Assembly (NCBI GenBank): GCA_023230265.1
Contig: JALNXR010000110.1
Coordinates: forward strand, 1 to 6,836
DNA length: 6,836 nt
Origin: Bacteroidales bacterium
Lineage (GTDB): Bacteria > Bacteroidota > Bacteroidia > Bacteroidales > UBA932
Direction: 5' to 3'
This document shows positions 1 through 5,583 of the stretch, in pieces. The translations under genes and the position numbers were made by a program. The notes beneath the pieces are model-generated. The model searched no databases and was not told the origin of the DNA. It saw only the letters and a program-made list of their open reading frames with translations. The stretch's first letter is position 1. Every line of letters starts with the position of its first letter.

Positions 1-625
1 ACAGAAATCTGTTGTGATGGATTTCATTTGACGAATCATAGTCGCTGCTGCGATGAATTTTTGAAGGCGGGCAAAGCAGTATCCCCTTGTCGGCTGCCTG
101 CCGGAGTGCTCCGGTCATCAGCCCCAATGAGGTGATTTTTTCATCGGCGGCTGCGGTTATGTCGATATGCTCAACCACGAGTTTAAGCGCCAGCAGATCT
201 GCGCTTACGGCCTCTGCAATGTTCGGCCGGTTTGATTCGGGATTTTTCCAGATCATGACGACAGACTCACCCGGTTCCGGATCGGCAGCGCGGGCGGCCG
301 AAGGCGGATCGATCAGGCTGGCAAGGCGTTTAAAGGAAACCGGATACAGTTTAAGTGTCGGGTTTACCGTATAGGATGAGACGGCTGGAAACGGTTGGCT
401 TTTTTCGGTACTCAGCTGCCGGAATGCCCTTTCGATCCGGGCAAGTTCGGACAGAAAATCCGGAAGGCCGTTCGGTGCGGCCAGGCGTTGCAGCAGCTGC
501 GGGACATCATCCGGCGGCAGTCCTGTCCCACACGCCGCCTGTATTCTTCCCCAGGCTTTATCATCTATGACTGAGCGGCATGTGGGGTAGACCGTTTCAA
601 ATGTTTCAACCTCAGTTGTTGACAC
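1..625 (-). CDS. sbtM: Radical SAM peptide maturase, selenobiotic (SbtM) family, N-terminal part only
   Basis: The frame is open for 208 codons from GTG 625 to the window edge, so the gene is truncated by the window. The GTG start is fixed by an AAGGA Shine-Dalgarno (633-637) with a 7-nt spacer and by an in-frame TAA a few codons upstream. The visible part is the region that precedes the radical SAM core: it begins MSTTEVETFETVYPTC, continues with a Leu/Pro-rich helical segment, and ends near KIHRSSDYDSSNEIHHNRFL. The CxxxCxxC cluster would lie beyond base 1, so the radical SAM call rests on resemblance to the N-terminus of selenobiotic maturases and on the adjacent UGA-containing precursor 42 nt upstream. 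If right, the enzyme would use a 4Fe-4S cluster and SAM to modify the SbtA peptide. Plus-strand ORFs across this region are shadows. The coding region is certain; the family is fairly likely. Confidence 0.8.
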   Translation of the reverse strand, partial: MSTTEVETFETVYPTCRSVIDDKAWGRIQAACGTGLPPDDVPQLLQRLAAPNGLPDFLSELARIERAFRQLSTEKSQPFPAVSSYTVNPTLKLYPVSFKRLASLIDPPSAARAADPEPGESVVMIWKNPESNRPNIAEAVSADLLALKLVVEHIDITAAADEKITSLGLMTGALRQAADKGILLCPPSKIHRSSDYDSSNEIHHNRFL

Positions 626-667
626 AACCGGTTCCTTTTTTTACGTTAAATCTGGAAAACATCATTC

Positions 668-865
668 TTACTCGGTCTTTTCCTTGTCTGTGCCACCGGC
701 ACAGGAAGATCCGCCGCTTCAACTGCTCTGGGAGCTTCCAGCTCCCGGTTTCTCACCGGATCATGCGCTTGCCTTCTCACATCCGTTGAGCGTGAGAGCC
801 GTACCGGCAATCAGCCCGGCGATACAAAATCCTGCCAGAATTTTTTTAAGCTCATTGCTGTTCAT
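668..865 (-). CDS. sbtA: Selenobiotic-type radical SAM-modified precursor peptide with two selenocysteine (UGA) codons
   Basis: Starting at ATG 865, after a strong AGGAGG site (874-879), the frame runs 65 codons to TAA 668-670, with TGA at codons 35 (761-763) and 49 (719-721). Read as selenocysteine (U), the protein has a charged N-terminus (MNSNELKK), a hydrophobic leader (residues 9-27) ending in a lipobox-like LNGC (26-29), then a Gly/Ser-rich core with three repeats: SAUSGE, SSUSGG and SSCAGG. The third repeat has Cys where the others have U, which strongly supports Sec rather than stop. A SECIS-like hairpin follows each UGA at identical spacing. The maturase gene starts 42 nt downstream on the same strand. 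This matches the selenobiotic family of radical SAM-modified, Sec-containing target peptides. The host would need selA/B/C/D, which are not in the window. Final product and function are unknown. The alternative, two nonsense mutations, fits the repeats and hairpins poorly. Confidence 0.85.
689..703 (-). promoter_or_regulatory. SECIS-like hairpin for the second UGA of sbtA
   Basis: On the minus strand, TGTGCC-GGT-GGCACA forms a perfect 6-bp stem with a GGU loop. It starts 15 nt after UGA 719-721, so the loop GG again falls exactly 22 nt past the codon. The loop GGU resembles the GGU core of well-studied bacterial SECIS loops. The matched spacing at both UGAs is the main argument that both are recoded. 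Confidence 0.7.
730..746 (-). promoter_or_regulatory. SECIS-like hairpin for the first UGA of sbtA
   Basis: On the minus strand, GGGAGCT-GGA-AGCTCCC forms a perfect 7-bp stem with a 3-nt loop. It begins 14 nt after UGA 761-763, so the loop GG starts 22 nt past the codon. Bacterial SECIS elements lie inside the coding region just after the UGA, with a G-containing apical loop at about this distance. A smaller CCGGT/ACCGG stem lies between the UGA and this hairpin. Confidence 0.65.
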
Positions 866-868
866 GGT

Positions 869-896
869 ATTCACCTCCTGGTTTTGGTTGGTGAAT
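869..896 (-). promoter_or_regulatory. Hairpin over the sbtA ribosome binding site
   Basis: On the minus strand, ATTCACC (890-896) and GGTGAAT (869-875) form a perfect 7-bp stem around a 14-nt loop. The sbtA Shine-Dalgarno AGGAGG (874-879) lies partly in the stem and partly in the loop, 8 nt from the ATG. This could limit or tune translation initiation; a regulatory role is inference. Confidence 0.4.
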
Positions 897-1026
897 TGCT
901 GAGGTGCTAAATCCCGGGGAAGAAATACACTTTGTAATGCACACAGCCATCCTGTTGGATCGACCGTTTGTCGCAGTGCGGGGAAAACGGAACCTATACG
1001 GATTCATAACCGGTTGGATAGTATTA

Positions 1027-1054
1027 ATTATAGCGATATGCCGGCTGGCGTCAA
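1027..1054 (-). promoter_or_regulatory. Sigma70-like promoter for the sbtA-sbtM operon
   Basis: Minus-strand TTGACG (1049-1054) and TATAAT (1027-1032) are separated by 16 nt, an 11-of-12 match to the consensus hexamers. Transcription would start near 1020, giving a leader of about 155 nt before the sbtA ATG. No other promoter of similar quality is seen between here and sbtA. It abuts the outer end of the large inverted repeat at 1066. Confidence 0.6.
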
Positions 1055-1065
1055 TTATAAATAAT

Positions 1066-1311
1066 GGCCTTGATCATCATTTCGGCCACGTCGTCACGGG
1101 AGCCGTCCCGCCCATTGCCGGCTTCTCCAGCACGATCCGGGGGATGCCGGGGCCATAAAGCTAAAGCGCAAAAATTCGGCGCGCCTCAGACAGTTTGCGC
1201 TTCTTAACGCTTCATGATCCCGGCATCTTTTCCCCGGAGCGCGCAACGTCGTACGCCAGAAACGGGCGGGACTCCACAGCTGGATATATGGCCGAGACGA
1301 TGATCAAGGCC
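1066..1311. repeat. Long imperfect inverted repeat (fold-back element, about 245 bp)
   Basis: The arms meet near 1185. Matching blocks include GGCCTTGATCATC (1067-1079) with its complement (1299-1311), TCCCGCCC (1106-1113) with 1264-1271, GATGCCGGG (1143-1151) with CCCGGCATC (1219-1227), and GCGCAAA (1166-1172) with 1194-1200. The order and spacing of the blocks mirror each other, so this is one fold-back structure and not scattered palindromes. Read outside-in, each arm gives a similar peptide (ALIIISA... and ALIIVSA...), hinting at two inverted copies of an older coding fragment. The small ORFs here arise from that symmetry and look non-coding. It could also act as a transcriptional barrier upstream of the sbtA promoter. 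Confidence 0.7.
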
Positions 1312-1327
1312 GAAAACTGTAAGAAAA

Positions 1328-1461
1328 GGTGTCAGATCTTGCATAGTGAATAGTGCTGTAAAAAGGTTAAATAGTACACTATGCAAGATGTAACACTATT
1401 TGTGCTTAATCCTGATCAGCCTATGTAGCTGAGTCTTATTTACTATATAAGATCTGACACC
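1328..1461. mobile_element. MITE-like element, 134 bp, with 13-bp terminal inverted repeats
   Basis: The ends are GGTGTCAGATCTT (1328-1340) and its exact complement AAGATCTGACACC (1449-1461). Inside, ATCTTGCATAGTG (1336-1348) pairs perfectly with CACTATGCAAGAT (1377-1389), and AATAGTG is complementary to CACTATT further in. There is no coding capacity, so it would depend on a transposase elsewhere. The end motif resembles sequences flanking REP-associated (RAYT/IS200-type) transposases; that link is from memory. A related end motif occurs at 2044-2067. No clear target-site duplication is visible. Confidence 0.6.
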
Positions 1462-1479
1462 GATCTTTGAATATTCACC

Positions 1480-1541
1480 ATATAACGCCGTGGTTGACAG
1501 GCAGCGAGGTACGATCGGTCCTATGTGAAACCACATATTAT
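1480..1541 (-). other. attC site (degenerate) of the last cassette, array edge
   Basis: The minus-strand R' core GTTATAT (1480-1486) is close to the GTTATAC of the next attC. The arms GTGGTT (1529-1534) and AACCAC (1490-1495) pair, followed inward by shorter pairings with bulges. The position just after the stop of the broken cassette gene is right. The R'' core lacks a good AAC, so this is the weakest of the five sites and marks the junction with non-cassette DNA. Confidence 0.5.
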
Positions 1542-1545
1542 ACAA

Positions 1546-1941
1546 TTATTGGATTATTCCCTTTAGATATGGTTTCAAGCTAATTGATTTCCCACCCCGT
1601 GCATACATTACATAATTGCTATCCGTGTCTATTGAAACGACTTTTATTCCTTCGTGGTGATAATCCTGATATGCATCAGGATCAGTGTATATTTTTTTTA
1701 TTATTTCGATCGGTGTAAGATAATATGTTTCCTGATCCCCGCAAATCCACAACTCAAAAGCTGTAGTTAATGTGTTGGAGTTAATGTTAAATTTTTATTT
1801 TGAAGGTGAACGACTATTTGTTGAGCAAAATCGAACGTGAATAACATTATTCCCTATTCTTATTTTTGCTCGACCAGAAGGGACCCAATTTTGCGTTCCA
1901 CAAATCTTTGAATAAACTGCTCTCTTAATTTGTTCACTCAT
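1546..1941 (-). pseudogene. Small cassette gene (131 codons) interrupted by one in-frame TAA
   Basis: ATG 1941 has an AGGA site 7 nt upstream and opens a 48-aa ORF (MSEQIKRAVYSKICGTQNWV..., 1795-1941) ending at TAA 1795-1797. The same frame continues without another stop to TAA 1546-1548. The downstream part reads KFNINSNTLTTAFE and then a 68-aa segment with ELWICGDQETYYLTPIEII, a D/Y-rich middle, and the ending LKPYLKGIIQ. The segment between the stop and the first possible downstream start (TTG 1752) still reads like protein, and composition is the same on both sides. I read it as one beta-rich protein of about 130 aa with a nonsense codon, in context AAA TAA AAA. The two halves could instead be separate small genes, or the stop could be a sequencing error or be read through. 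Function is not recognised. It forms its own cassette between two attC sites. Confidence 0.65.
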
Positions 1942-1954
1942 TTTATGTTCCTTC

Positions 1955-2020
1955 GTATAACGTGCGGGTAACTTGCCGGGCGCGTTGTTTTGCCCGGTCA
2001 AGTTCACCCGATGGTTCGGC
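1955..2020 (-). other. attC site of the PHP-ATPase cassette
   Basis: Minus strand: R'' GCCGAAC (2014-2020), left arm CGGGTgAACTTGaCCGGGC, loop AAAACAACGC, right arm GCCCGG then CAAGTTACCCG, and R' GTTATAC (1955-1961). Pairing is complete apart from the extrahelical G and A in the left arm, the hallmark that tells integrase which strand to use. Length 66 bp. The right arm is identical to that of the attC at 5496-5563. Confidence 0.85.
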
Positions 2021-2043
2021 GAAGCCGTTGTTGTTTCCAATTC

Positions 2044-2067
2044 TGTCAAGAATGAAGACCTGACCCC
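2044..2067. repeat. Solo end motif related to the MITE ends
   Basis: The 3' part, AAGACCTGACCCC, matches the MITE end AAGATCTGACACC at 11 of 13 positions. It sits one base past the stop codon of the 92-aa gene and just before the attC. It may be a solo inverted-repeat end left by an element of the same family, or a conserved feature of the cassette tail. Chance similarity is possible. Confidence 0.35.
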
Positions 2068-2068
2068 G

Positions 2069-2347
2069 CTATTTTTTCACCTCGTCAAACTGTTCTTCGA
2101 TAACCTGATTGAAAGATTCGATTATCCCATCGACTACCTCTTTGGCTATATTTGCCTTATCCGTTGGTTCCTCAACCTCAGCCCATGTGATTGCTATGCC
2201 GCATTTGCGTTCAATTAGATGGGTTAAGTGTTTGGCTAAAGGAGTGAAATCTATGTCTCCATCCAATGAGATCAAAATCGCCGTACCATCCAAAGCAATT
2301 TCAATGGATTCTTCGGTGATGGTTGCGGTGCAGTTTATTTCACACAT
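2069..2347 (-). CDS. Small acidic partner of the PHP-ATPase (92 aa)
   Basis: ATG 2347 lies inside the last codons of the ATPase gene (8-nt overlap), with GAGG 7 nt upstream, so the two are translationally coupled. The protein is acidic and soluble: an N-terminal beta-strand segment (CTATITEESIEIALDGTAIL), an SLDGDIDFTPLAKHLTHLIE motif (residues 28-47), a further strand, and an amphipathic C-terminal helix (residues 63-92). No transmembrane or catalytic motif is evident. The tight overlap implies a stoichiometric partner or regulator of the ATPase. I have an impression that similar small proteins accompany other TrlF-like ATPases but cannot verify it. A divergent repeat end and the attC follow its stop codon directly. 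Confidence 0.85.
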   Translation of the reverse strand: MCEINCTATITEESIEIALDGTAILISLDGDIDFTPLAKHLTHLIERKCGIAITWAEVEEPTDKANIAKEVVDGIIESFNQVIEEQFDEVKK

Positions 2348-4769
2348 GGTCTTGCCTCAATTCAGTTAGAATGCGTTTGATGTTATATTTCTTGGCCCGC
2401 CGATCAAAAATGTATTCGCCACCATCCAATATTTGACAAACCTCTTTTTGTGCCTGTCGATCTTCCAGCACGATTTGCCGGTAGCTGATGCGTTGATCGT
2501 CATTGCTTGCCACAATGATGGACTCGGCATCCCCATAGACGACAATAGCGGGATTGTGGGTTACAAGAAATACCTGACCTCGGAACTTCTTTTCCCGAAT
2601 CATGGAAACGAGAGCTTCAGCAATAAAGTTGCTACCCAAGTTGTCCTCTGGTTGGTCTATGAAGACGAGTTTGCTGTCCGCTTGAGAGAGAAGGATTTCC
2701 AAATATTTTTCAGAGTTATAGCCCGGACTGTTGCCTTTCGAGGTTGATGCGTCTGCATATATTAACGACTCATTCGGATTGCTGTAACACTCATAAAGCG
2801 GAGTAAAAAGGGTTCCTAACTTGCGGCTCAACGCATCAGGTGTATTGCCGCCGAGGTTCTTAACACTCTTTTCGTCTGAGATGAGAGCAAGCAGGTTGCT
2901 GTAAAGGCTCTTTGCCGTGTCTGCGTTTCGAATAGCATCCAAAACGACATCACGCGGTGAGGTATTGGCTGTGGCCTCGACAACAAACCTTGTTTCCCCA
3001 TGAAGGTCGAACTCCTCAACTTCATGGCATAACAAGCTACTTGTCTGGTTGCTTACCAATAAGAGCTTCGCGGCGGACTCAAGCTTATCTTTTACATCTA
3101 CAGCGATAGCTTGGATTGTCTGAGTCGCATTGGCCTTGTCCTCGGCAGCATTTCCCAAGCCGGTGTTCTTTTCTGAAAGAGTCTTTTCTACCCACTCGAC
3201 AAAGGTTTGTTTTCTTAGAGAAACAAGCCCTCTATTGCGATAATGCTGTTGCTTATCTTGAATCAACTTCTCAAAGGCTTCAGTGAGTTGAGATTCTTCA
3301 TCGGTGAACGAAATGAAAGCATTCTCTTTCAAGGCGTCCACGGCTTTTAAGACTGCGAGAAACTGCTCATCTGTCTCTTTCAAAAGCTCTGTGGAATTGC
3401 CGATTTCTTCAAGGATTGTTTCCTTGTCGAACTTTACAGTGTATTCATCACTTAAGCTCTCTGCGATAGTCTGTTCATGAAGCACAAAACTTCGTTCCTT
3501 CAGGCTTTCATAAGCCTCACTGTAAGCTTTAGATAGAGCGTCTACCTCATTTCTAAGCTGATTGCGTTTTTCAATCAGGTTCTGCCGCGCCAAATTCCTT
3601 TCGTCTTTTTTCCCCACTTTGTCAGCAAGCTCATCGAGGTGGAACTGCTCGAAATATCGAATGATGTCGCCTTGCTTAATCCAGATAGGCTCTGCATCCA
3701 AGGTTGATTCGCCTGAATATGCAGCTTCACGTTGAGTCTTGGTCTGCACCGTAGCGGTGGATAGCAGACCTTCGTAAGTATGGTCTTCAGGAAGCCTGTC
3801 GATACATTTACCGAACAAGCTCATTAACAAGCTTTTTCCACTGGAACGTCCCCCGATAATGACATTGAGATGAGGGCTGAACATAAGGTGTGTGTCTGAA
3901 ATGTGGTCACATCCCGAAATCTTTAGCCCCTCCAAATGGTTTTGGTTACGAGGAAAAGTCGCCAGTTGAGCTTCGGACTTAATGCGCGACTCAGGATCAA
4001 TGAATGCTTGCCTAAGCGTCTCGTAATTCTTACCGCCTTTAACATAATTGAATTCATGCGGAGGATTTTCAGTTCCTCCCTTATGCACGAGGGGATACTT
4101 CTCTATGTTGTGATTATCGGAAAACTGTATGTATGCGATGTCTTTCCTATCACGATGGGCTTCTGGCATTTGCTTGCCGAACGAGTCATTGTAATGGGCA
4201 ATAGCTTTTTGTTTCACCTTCTCCAGAGCACAACTCGGCATAAGCAAAAGCATCTTTTGTGCATAAGGTATATCAGCGCGATAAGCATCAACCAGACTGT
4301 TAGAGCCGTTGCCTGCGTGGGGAATAAAGAAGAAATCATCAGTCGGAAACAAAGTAACAATATCATCAAGAGTTATTACACGATCAGCATGCGCCAGTTC
4401 TTTCTCCGAATAGTAACCCTCCAGTGCATCACTAAGTCGATTGACGTTATCAATATCATGATGGCAGAAAATGAATAGTGAATGGTATCGTGCTCCATCC
4501 ACAGTCACATCAAGCTCTATTCCAATTAATAGGAGAGGGCCATCTTCACTCGCAAAGGTCTCATAGTATTCAGTATAGGCTGCGACATTGATGATGTTGT
4601 GATCAGTTAATGAGAATATTTCGACACCGTTCTCCACCATTTTGCTGTAGACTGTCTGTATAGAGAAGGTGCCTTTGTAGTCATTTGCTTTGGTCAGCTT
4701 GCTCATATCCGTATGGATATGAAGATCCACCCTCAGGAAATCAGAATATGGTTTTGAGGTACCTGCCAT
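2340..4769 (-). CDS. PHP-domain / SMC-like ABC ATPase (TrlF-like), candidate defence protein
   Basis: Two fused parts, numbered from the upstream ATG 4799. An N-terminal PHP phosphoesterase/nuclease-like domain carries metal-ligand motifs VDLHIHTD (24-31), SLTDHN (63-68), GIEL (93-96), PHAG (160-163) and SDNHN (227-231). An SMC/RecN-like ATPase carries Walker A GGRSSGKS (316-323), a helical coiled-coil-rich insert (about 395-640), a signature-like SKGNSPGYNSE (687-697), Walker B KLVFIDQPEDN (710-720) and the H-loop LVTHNP (745-750). All catalytic motifs look intact. I chose ATG 4769 (809 aa) because GGAGG (4777-4781) lies 7 nt upstream; ATG 4799 (819 aa) is possible but has a poor site. The layout matches the TrlF family AAA-like ATPases. 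A role in phage or plasmid defence through a nucleic-acid-triggered PHP nuclease is inference from family type and cassette context. It is co-translated with the 92-aa protein. Confidence 0.92.
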   Translation of the reverse strand: MAGTSKPYSDFLRVDLHIHTDMSKLTKANDYKGTFSIQTVYSKMVENGVEIFSLTDHNIINVAAYTEYYETFASEDGPLLLIGIELDVTVDGARYHSLFIFCHHDIDNVNRLSDALEGYYSEKELAHADRVITLDDIVTLFPTDDFFFIPHAGNGSNSLVDAYRADIPYAQKMLLLMPSCALEKVKQKAIAHYNDSFGKQMPEAHRDRKDIAYIQFSDNHNIEKYPLVHKGGTENPPHEFNYVKGGKNYETLRQAFIDPESRIKSEAQLATFPRNQNHLEGLKISGCDHISDTHLMFSPHLNVIIGGRSSGKSLLMSLFGKCIDRLPEDHTYEGLLSTATVQTKTQREAAYSGESTLDAEPIWIKQGDIIRYFEQFHLDELADKVGKKDERNLARQNLIEKRNQLRNEVDALSKAYSEAYESLKERSFVLHEQTIAESLSDEYTVKFDKETILEEIGNSTELLKETDEQFLAVLKAVDALKENAFISFTDEESQLTEAFEKLIQDKQQHYRNRGLVSLRKQTFVEWVEKTLSEKNTGLGNAAEDKANATQTIQAIAVDVKDKLESAAKLLLVSNQTSSLLCHEVEEFDLHGETRFVVEATANTSPRDVVLDAIRNADTAKSLYSNLLALISDEKSVKNLGGNTPDALSRKLGTLFTPLYECYSNPNESLIYADASTSKGNSPGYNSEKYLEILLSQADSKLVFIDQPEDNLGSNFIAEALVSMIREKKFRGQVFLVTHNPAIVVYGDAESIIVASNDDQRISYRQIVLEDRQAQKEVCQILDGGEYIFDRRAKKYNIKRILTELRQDHV

Positions 4770-4776
4770 TACACCG

Positions 4777-4781
4777 CCTCC
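4777..4781 (-). promoter_or_regulatory. Ribosome binding site deciding the ATPase start
   Basis: Minus-strand GGAGG lies 7 nt before ATG 4767-4769. The ATG at 4797-4799, 30 nt upstream in the same frame, is preceded by no comparable site and lies within 6 nt of the cassette boundary. Confidence 0.65.
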
Positions 4782-4804
4782 AATTTGTTTCTTCTTCATT
4801 TCTC

Positions 4805-4893
4805 AGTGAACGGTTGGGGTGAGGCGCGCGCGTGACCATTTGCCGTAAAAACGGACCCGCTATTCCGCGTCCCTCTCCACCCCATGGTTGCGC
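4805..4893 (-). other. attC site of the HEPN-like cassette, overlapping the gene end
   Basis: Minus strand: R'' GCGCAAC (4887-4893), left arm GGGGTgGAGaGG then CGCG, right arm CGCG...CCTCACCCC, and R' GTTCACT (4805-4811). The stems pair with unpaired G and A at the same places as in the other sites, and the R''-to-stem spacer CAT equals that at 1955-2020. The left arm lies inside the last codons of the 202-aa gene (NHGVERDAE), so the site also encodes the C-terminus. Length 89 bp. Confidence 0.7.
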
Positions 4894-5468
4894 GCATTTA
4901 ATTTTTGATTTCTCTCAATTATACCAATAGCTGTTTCAATTAAACTCAGGGACTTTTCCTCAATAACTCTTTCAAAATCATGCATCGTTGTATGGTAGGT
5001 TCCGCCAAAGATTTTTTCATGAAAATCAAAAAGAAAATCATCATGATTAGAAACAAATCGCCTTGGAAGTCCATGGTGTAATGGAATTCGGACATCTTTG
5101 TAAAATTGCAGGGATAGTTCGGCGTCTTTTGAATCAAAAAATCCTTCGGATTCTAATATTTCCACCAGCTTCGAGAAGCCCAAATGTCTCTTGTCTTCTA
5201 ATTCTTTTTCTATGTTCCTATTGTTATTTGTTTTCGGAAGAGCATCCGTTGTAAGCTTAATAACCATTTCTCTAATTGTAAGCTCCAATATTGTGGATGA
5301 TAGATGAAGGGCTCCAAGCAAGGCTCCAGCTTGCAGGCAAAGAGACAAATCTACAAGATAATATCTGGATACTTTCTGAGACAGTTTTATGGAGTTGATA
5401 CGACATAGCAGACCCTGGATTTGTTTCACAATCTTGCCTTTAAATTGCTCCTCATAGCCTCTAATCAC
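4860..5468 (-). CDS. Cassette protein of 202 aa with HEPN-like Rx4H motif
   Basis: The start is GTG 5468, supported by AAGGA 8 nt upstream; the stop is TAG 4860-4862. The protein looks almost entirely helical: a basic N-terminus, a long hydrophobic helix (about 42-70, LCLQAGALLGALHLSSTILE), a charged linker (76-96), and the motif DVRIPLHHG (125-133) with R127 and H132 in Rx4H spacing. This resembles the R-x4-6-H motif of HEPN ribonuclease-type domains and the R-x-P-x-x-HG pattern of related helical-bundle families. A long C-terminal helix (165-190) follows. The last nine residues are encoded by the attC arm and are probably not conserved. The hydrophobic helix is more likely a buried bundle helix than a membrane span. 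No antitoxin is adjacent within the cassette. HEPN assignment is tentative; the gene is certain. Confidence 0.85.
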   Translation of the reverse strand: MIRGYEEQFKGKIVKQIQGLLCRINSIKLSQKVSRYYLVDLSLCLQAGALLGALHLSSTILELTIREMVIKLTTDALPKTNNNRNIEKELEDKRHLGFSKLVEILESEGFFDSKDAELSLQFYKDVRIPLHHGLPRRFVSNHDDFLFDFHEKIFGGTYHTTMHDFERVIEEKSLSLIETAIGIIERNQKLNARNHGVERDAE

Positions 5469-5495
5469 AAATCAAATCCTTGATATTTATTTCGT

Positions 5496-5563
5496 GCACA
5501 ACGTTCCGGGTAACTTGCCGGGCGCGTCGTTTTGACCGGACAATGTTCACCCGGTGGTTAGCG
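5496..5563 (-). other. attC site of the tail-anchored protein cassette
   Basis: Minus strand: R'' CGCTAAC (5557-5563), left arm CCGGGTgAACaTTG then CCGG, loop AAAACGACGC, right arm GCCCGG then CAAGTTACCCGG, and R' GTTGTGC (5496-5502). The stem has an extrahelical G at the standard place. It is a near copy of the attC at 1955-2020, suggesting that the two cassettes were made in the same kind of host. Length 68 bp. Confidence 0.85.
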
Positions 5564-5583
5564 AAAATTATCTTTGGGCATTA

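Noticed and set aside
87..570. Plus-strand ORFs of 95 and 71 aa
   Set aside because: They lie opposite the continuous minus-strand maturase frame, which has a proper start and ribosome binding site; they are shadows.
719..763. Reading the two TGA codons of sbtA as ordinary stops or decay
   Set aside because: The Cys-containing third repeat, the matched SECIS-like hairpins and the adjacent maturase make recoding the better explanation.
904..1386. Small ORFs (84 aa plus strand, 60 aa minus strand) with similar GLDH..G..PP peptides
   Set aside because: The similarity comes from the inverted repeat they share. They have no convincing ribosome binding sites, and one runs across the MITE end and the promoter region.
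1480..2020. CRISPR-like array from the palindromic repeats
   Set aside because: The repeats are few, differ in sequence and are widely spaced around genes; they fold as attC sites.
1795..2049. 84-aa extended reading of the cassette gene N-terminus
   Set aside because: The extra 36 codons translate the attC stem; ATG 1941 with an AGGA site just inside the cassette is the credible start.
2109..4478. Plus-strand ORFs up to 180 aa within the ATPase region, and a 65-aa minus-strand ORF
   Set aside because: All overlap the well-supported PHP-ATPase or 92-aa frames and show no domain-like features.
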